Assembly (NCBI GenBank): GCA_015039465.1
Contig: MU130378.1
Span: 934,570 to 998,569, forward strand
Source of the DNA: Phlegmacium glaucopus
Taxonomy: Eukaryota; Basidiomycota; Agaricomycetes; Agaricales; Cortinariaceae
Direction: 5' to 3'
DNA: 64,000 nt
Each line of letters starts with the position of its first letter. Positions within the stretch are counted from its first letter, which is position 1. The position numbers and the translations under genes were made by a program. The notes beneath the pieces were generated by a model, which saw only the letters and a list, made by a program, of their open reading frames with translations, was not told where the DNA came from and searched no databases. Below, in pieces: positions 60,778 to 64,000 of this stretch.

Positions 60778-62493
60778 ATGTCTTCGTCTTCCACTACATT
60801 ATGGGCGACAGGTAAAACATACCTTTCAAAATTACATTTCTTGTATTCAAAAATATTTAAATAGCATCCAAGGAATGGGTGATCCAGCCAAAACCGAGAC
60901 CCGGTCGGAAGCCAAAGACAGATCTGGCAGTATCTTCCAGTGCCAACGGGAGCTCAGAGGTACAAGTTGCTGTTATTCTTAATATTAACCCTCTGACCTA
61001 TAGGCTCTAATGTTCAGGTAGAACCGAAAGCTCGACGGGTTCAAAATAGGTTGAACTGTCTCTTTTTCTCTATACCCAGAGTCAGGATCTGACTGCGTCT
61101 TGTTTACCCTAGGGCGGCTCAACGAGCATTCCGAGAACGGAAACAGTCCCAGCTTGCTGAACTACAAGCTCGAGTGCAATCTTATGAACAAGGGGAAATG
61201 GATAAAAGTGTTGCTCTCCAGAGAATAGCCAAACATCTCAAGGAAGAGAATGACAAACTACGGCAAGAGAATAGTGCTCTGCAGACAAAGCTTGCGCAAT
61301 TGGAACATGTGAACCAGCAGCTTCCTCCCACAGAGACGGATAAGAAAAGGTGGAGGGAGGACTCTCCCTCAAGTGCTCCGCACTCTCAATTACCTCCGAG
61401 GAAGAAATCTAGGGCTGATTCAAGCACCTATCCATGCCTTCCCGCCTTTTCTCAGACCTACCTACCTTCACCACCCTCTCTAGTTTCAACCCCGGATTCA
61501 AATGAGGCGGCGAACTCACACTTCTCTGCGCTTTCTTGCGACTCCCACGTTGATCTGAACTCGCCGTTGTTCAGTCATCCAGATGGCCTCAAAGAATCTG
61601 ATGTTAACATCCACCCACTTCCACCTTTCAGTTGCGGGTTCTGTGATGAAGGCACCTTGTGCGTCTGTCGTGACATAGTAACTTCACAGGTTGTGGATGG
61701 AAATGTCGGCTCCAGCCCCGAAGTCCAGCTGGATGCTGCGAATTCCAGCCAGCCACGACTTCTCATGCGCCATGATACAAGTGTTGCAAATATGAAAATG
61801 TCTACTAACGGGAGCTTATCAATTCTTGATAACCTTCCCGAGTACCAACCTCCCGTGCCCCTCAAGCGACGTTCAGGCGGGACCTCAATCAACTCAGTTT
61901 TCTATGTGCAGCCAGCTTCGACCTCTCAAACCCGGAGTGGGATTTCCGATGCTACTTGTTCTGGAGATCCTTCAAATTGCACGATATGCGCAGACGACTC
62001 CTTCGGCAAAGCATTTTGCACCGCGGTCGCCACTTCGGCGTGCATTGGCTGCGATGGGTTTTCTGATCAATTCGGTTCTGGCACGGAAAACTGTTGTAAG
62101 AATGGATCAAAATGTGGTCATCCATGTCCCTCAGGATCGTCACCTACCTTAGACCCTGCCGCGGCTTCATCATCTTCCGAGTTTATTCCAACAAATGATG
62201 CCTGGCAGAAGCTTAAAGCGCATCCGAACGTTGATTTTGCAGATCTTTCTCTGCTTGCGGAAGTCGTTGCAAGTCGTACGAAATGTTCGGGTCCTCAACT
62301 CGTTATTTCTTCGACGCCACCTACCCAAATACGTGGTGAACGAACTTCTGCGGCAGATAGACATGGAGGTGACTCTCCAATCAGATTGGTCGATGAAGCA
62401 TATTTGTTGGAGTGTGGACGTCGGAGGGTACGACAAGTTCATTCGGATGGTGTCCGGGAAGCACTGCGGATGCTTGATGCAAAGTTTTGTTGA
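60778..62493 (+). CDS. HAPX: HapX-type iron-response bZIP regulator
   Basis: Transcription factor that acts with the CCAAT-binding complex in iron starvation. Exon 1 is MSSSSTTLWAT; after an intron ASKEWVIQPKPRPGRKPKT gives the Hap4-like CBC-binding motif. The basic region is ARRVQNR joined to AAQRAFRERKQSQLAELQAR, with a leucine-type coiled coil after it (IAKHLKEENDKLRQENSALQ). Cysteine-rich regions for iron sensing are present: CGFCDEGTLCVCRD, SGDPSNCTICADDSFGKAFC and SACIGCDGFSDQF. A C-terminal cluster NCCKNGSKCGHPC may be a fourth. The rest is Ser/Pro-rich, and it ends REALRMLDAKFC at 62493. Four exons at the 5' end, then one long exon. The order of Hap4L, bZIP and CRRs matches HapX. Confidence 0.92.
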
Positions 62494-62539
62494 ATTCATT
62501 CACTAACCCATTCACACAAGATTTTATTAGAAATAAAGT

Positions 62540-64000
62540 TCATAATTCCGCGGAGCTACTACGTGCCCGCTGTACAATATGAGTCCTATTAACCTCAATC
62601 ACCTGAGCTGTGCTGCGGCGCCCTGGTTTTGCCGAAAATTTAGTGTGATTTTGCGGTTTTCTGACCGAAAAGTGGAAGCGGAAACTGTTCAATATTTGCT
62701 TCACTCGACGATGAAGGGCGATTCTTTGTGACTTGCTCAGTTTCATCGTTCGAGAGGCTGAATTATGCAAAGTGCGAAAGTGGATAGCCAGGGTTTTAAG
62801 ATTAGTGTCTCGGAGATTTTCTGGGAAAGGTTGAATGTAGGACCACAAGGTTATTAACAAGCGGCGCGAAGTTGAATATGCTCCAACGGCGTAGAAAGCG
62901 CTAACAACAGCGTCTATTGATGCAACATCAGGTGAAACCCCGGTGGACGTCATCCGCTGAAAAGTTCGGAGAGCCATATTTGGATCATACATTCGTGCGT
63001 AAGCGGCGATGAGTATAGTGAACAAAACAACATTGGCTTTGACGCCTGATTGCTCCGCAGTTTTCAAGACATCGGTTGCTGCTCTAATATCCCCCGAGCA
63101 CACGAATCCCTCCATGAGCGCACTGAAATGATACTCGTTCGGAGGGATCCCTCGCGCTAACATGGTGCGGAAGACGGCTTGCGCAGCATCCATATCAAAA
63201 TTCAGAACGCCTTCAAGTCGAATACGTAGAGCCATCATGAAGGGGTCACTTTTCACTTTACGGTCAATCAAAGATTGTATGATCGACCTCATGAACGAGC
63301 GGTGTATTGGCGGTTTCAATACTTCGATGCCCGCAGTTGGGTCAAACCGCGAAGTTATGCCAGCAGTACGGAGATTTGCTGGACGGGCTTTGGGCGACCT
63401 TGGGTATTTAGCTGCAAACGTCCTCCATCCCCTGCCGGTATGCCAGTAAATCTCTTGACGAACGATGGAACTGAGGATTATACGCAGATGTCGAAGAGTA
63501 GGCCGTATAGCAGGGGAGGAAAATTTCCGAAGCACGTGAAATAGAATGCGAGGATGAGCACCTTCGACGTTCTTGAGATGTGCCAGTAATATTTCAAGAG
63601 TGTTGGCGGTCGGTTGGATATTGTTGGCGCGTAAAATGGAAAAAACGAAGGAAGCATGGTCCAGACCTCGTCGTCGAAGAATTTCCCGGAACAACACGTT
63701 GAGTATCTGAATATTGAGCGGAATGTCAGACAAATCGAAAGGAAGCCCATCGATTCCGTGTTCCACATCAGGCTCGATATCGCTAATTAACGGTTGAAAC
63801 GAAAGGGTGCTTTGCATTCCTTCAATCATGCGAATCGCCGTGTTTCCCTGCCCGGCAGCGAAGTATGCATGAACAAGAGCCGCTATGGCTGCTTGTGTCG
63901 CTGATACTCCAAGTGAAACCATCCCTTTGAAAAGTCCCATAGCACCTGGAAGGTCGGCTTTCTTAGCTCGATCGTTGATAAAATTTGCAAAGGTGGTTGC
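62540..64000 (-). CDS. Pentatricopeptide-repeat protein, 5' end outside window
   Basis: Organellar RNA-binding protein, probably mitochondrial, of the PPR superfamily. The frame is open from 64000 to the stop at 62540-62542 without an intron. Repeat-like helices are visible: AIAALVHAYFAAGQGNTAIR with MIEGM, FVFSILRANNIQPTANTLEI, AVFRTMLARGIPPNEYHFSA with LMEGFVCSGDIRAATDVL, LFTILIAAYARMYDPNMALR with TFQRMTSTGVSPDVASIDAV and VSAFYAVGAYSTSRRLL. Spacing is about 35 residues. The C-terminus is basic (RFHFSVRKPQNHTKFSAK). No catalytic domain is seen. The upstream part of the protein lies to the right of this window. Convergent with HAPX, 46 bp apart. Confidence 0.85.
   Translation of the reverse strand, partial: ATTFANFINDRAKKADLPGAMGLFKGMVSLGVSATQAAIAALVHAYFAAGQGNTAIRMIEGMQSTLSFQPLISDIEPDVEHGIDGLPFDLSDIPLNIQILNVLFREILRRRGLDHASFVFSILRANNIQPTANTLEILLAHLKNVEGAHPRILFHVLRKFSSPAIRPTLRHLRIILSSIVRQEIYWHTGRGWRTFAAKYPRSPKARPANLRTAGITSRFDPTAGIEVLKPPIHRSFMRSIIQSLIDRKVKSDPFMMALRIRLEGVLNFDMDAAQAVFRTMLARGIPPNEYHFSALMEGFVCSGDIRAATDVLKTAEQSGVKANVVLFTILIAAYARMYDPNMALRTFQRMTSTGVSPDVASIDAVVSAFYAVGAYSTSRRLLITLWSYIQPFPENLRDTNLKTLAIHFRTLHNSASRTMKLSKSQRIALHRRVKQILNSFRFHFSVRKPQNHTKFSAKPGRRSTAQVIEVNRTHIVQRARSSSAEL

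Overview
The window is nuclear DNA of a filamentous basidiomycete, most likely a mushroom-forming agaricomycete. Genes are dense and lie on both strands. Coding regions are cut by many short introns (about 45-60 bp, GT...AG). Nearly every product recognised is a fungal housekeeping protein in its basidiomycete form. There are no operons, no CRISPR array and no tRNA or rRNA gene that I can support. Species and chromosome cannot be read from the sequence. Gene boundaries come from joining open frames by hand at splice sites and by matching remembered family motifs, so individual exon edges may be off by a few codons.

Layout, left: partial IPI1 (-), a decayed reading frame (+), a two-exon orphan (-), NPC2 (-) divergent from a four-span membrane protein (+), mitochondrial bL17 (-), an SMP-30/gluconolactonase-like protein (-), mitochondrial acyl carrier protein (-) divergent from ribosomal protein uL13/RPL16 (+), a triple-KH RNA-binding protein (+) and a NUFIP1-type snoRNP assembly factor (+). 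An M16 metallopeptidase (-) follows, divergent from a CCR4-type nuclease (+). Then come a DH-PH RhoGEF (-) and, 32 bp away, a divergent small membrane protein (+).

Middle: two related Zn2Cys6 regulators (-) flank a YjbQ/UPF0047 protein, the polyadenylation factor YTH1 and prephenate dehydratase PHA2, all on the minus strand. Next are a large single-span membrane protein (-) and a gene-poor stretch of roughly 4.6 kb (39.4-44.0 kb). This stretch holds short tandem repeats, a truncated Crinkler-type header and a fragment of a RecQ-like helicase. It is the only part that looks accessory.

Right: a Rac GTPase (-), a zinc-finger protein (-), a TMEM256/DUF423 protein (-) divergent from the rRNA methyltransferase SPB1 (+), the mitochondrial regulator SLS1 (-), a Git1-like transporter (-), eIF3b (+), a HapX-type iron regulator (+) and a partial PPR protein (-).

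Functional themes: ribosome synthesis and translation (IPI1, SPB1, NUFIP1, uL13, eIF3b), mitochondrial gene expression (bL17m, SLS1, PPR, ACP), and Rho signalling (RhoGEF and Rac 20 kb apart). The observations I rate highest are an exact GATA-factor (SreA/Fep1-type) site just upstream of the HapX start, a 5-nt microexon inside a zinc-cluster motif, the unusual Ala-ending CAAX box of Rac, a presequence-like extension on the M16 peptidase, and the Crinkler/RecQ relic locus. I did not find a system that I can call new.
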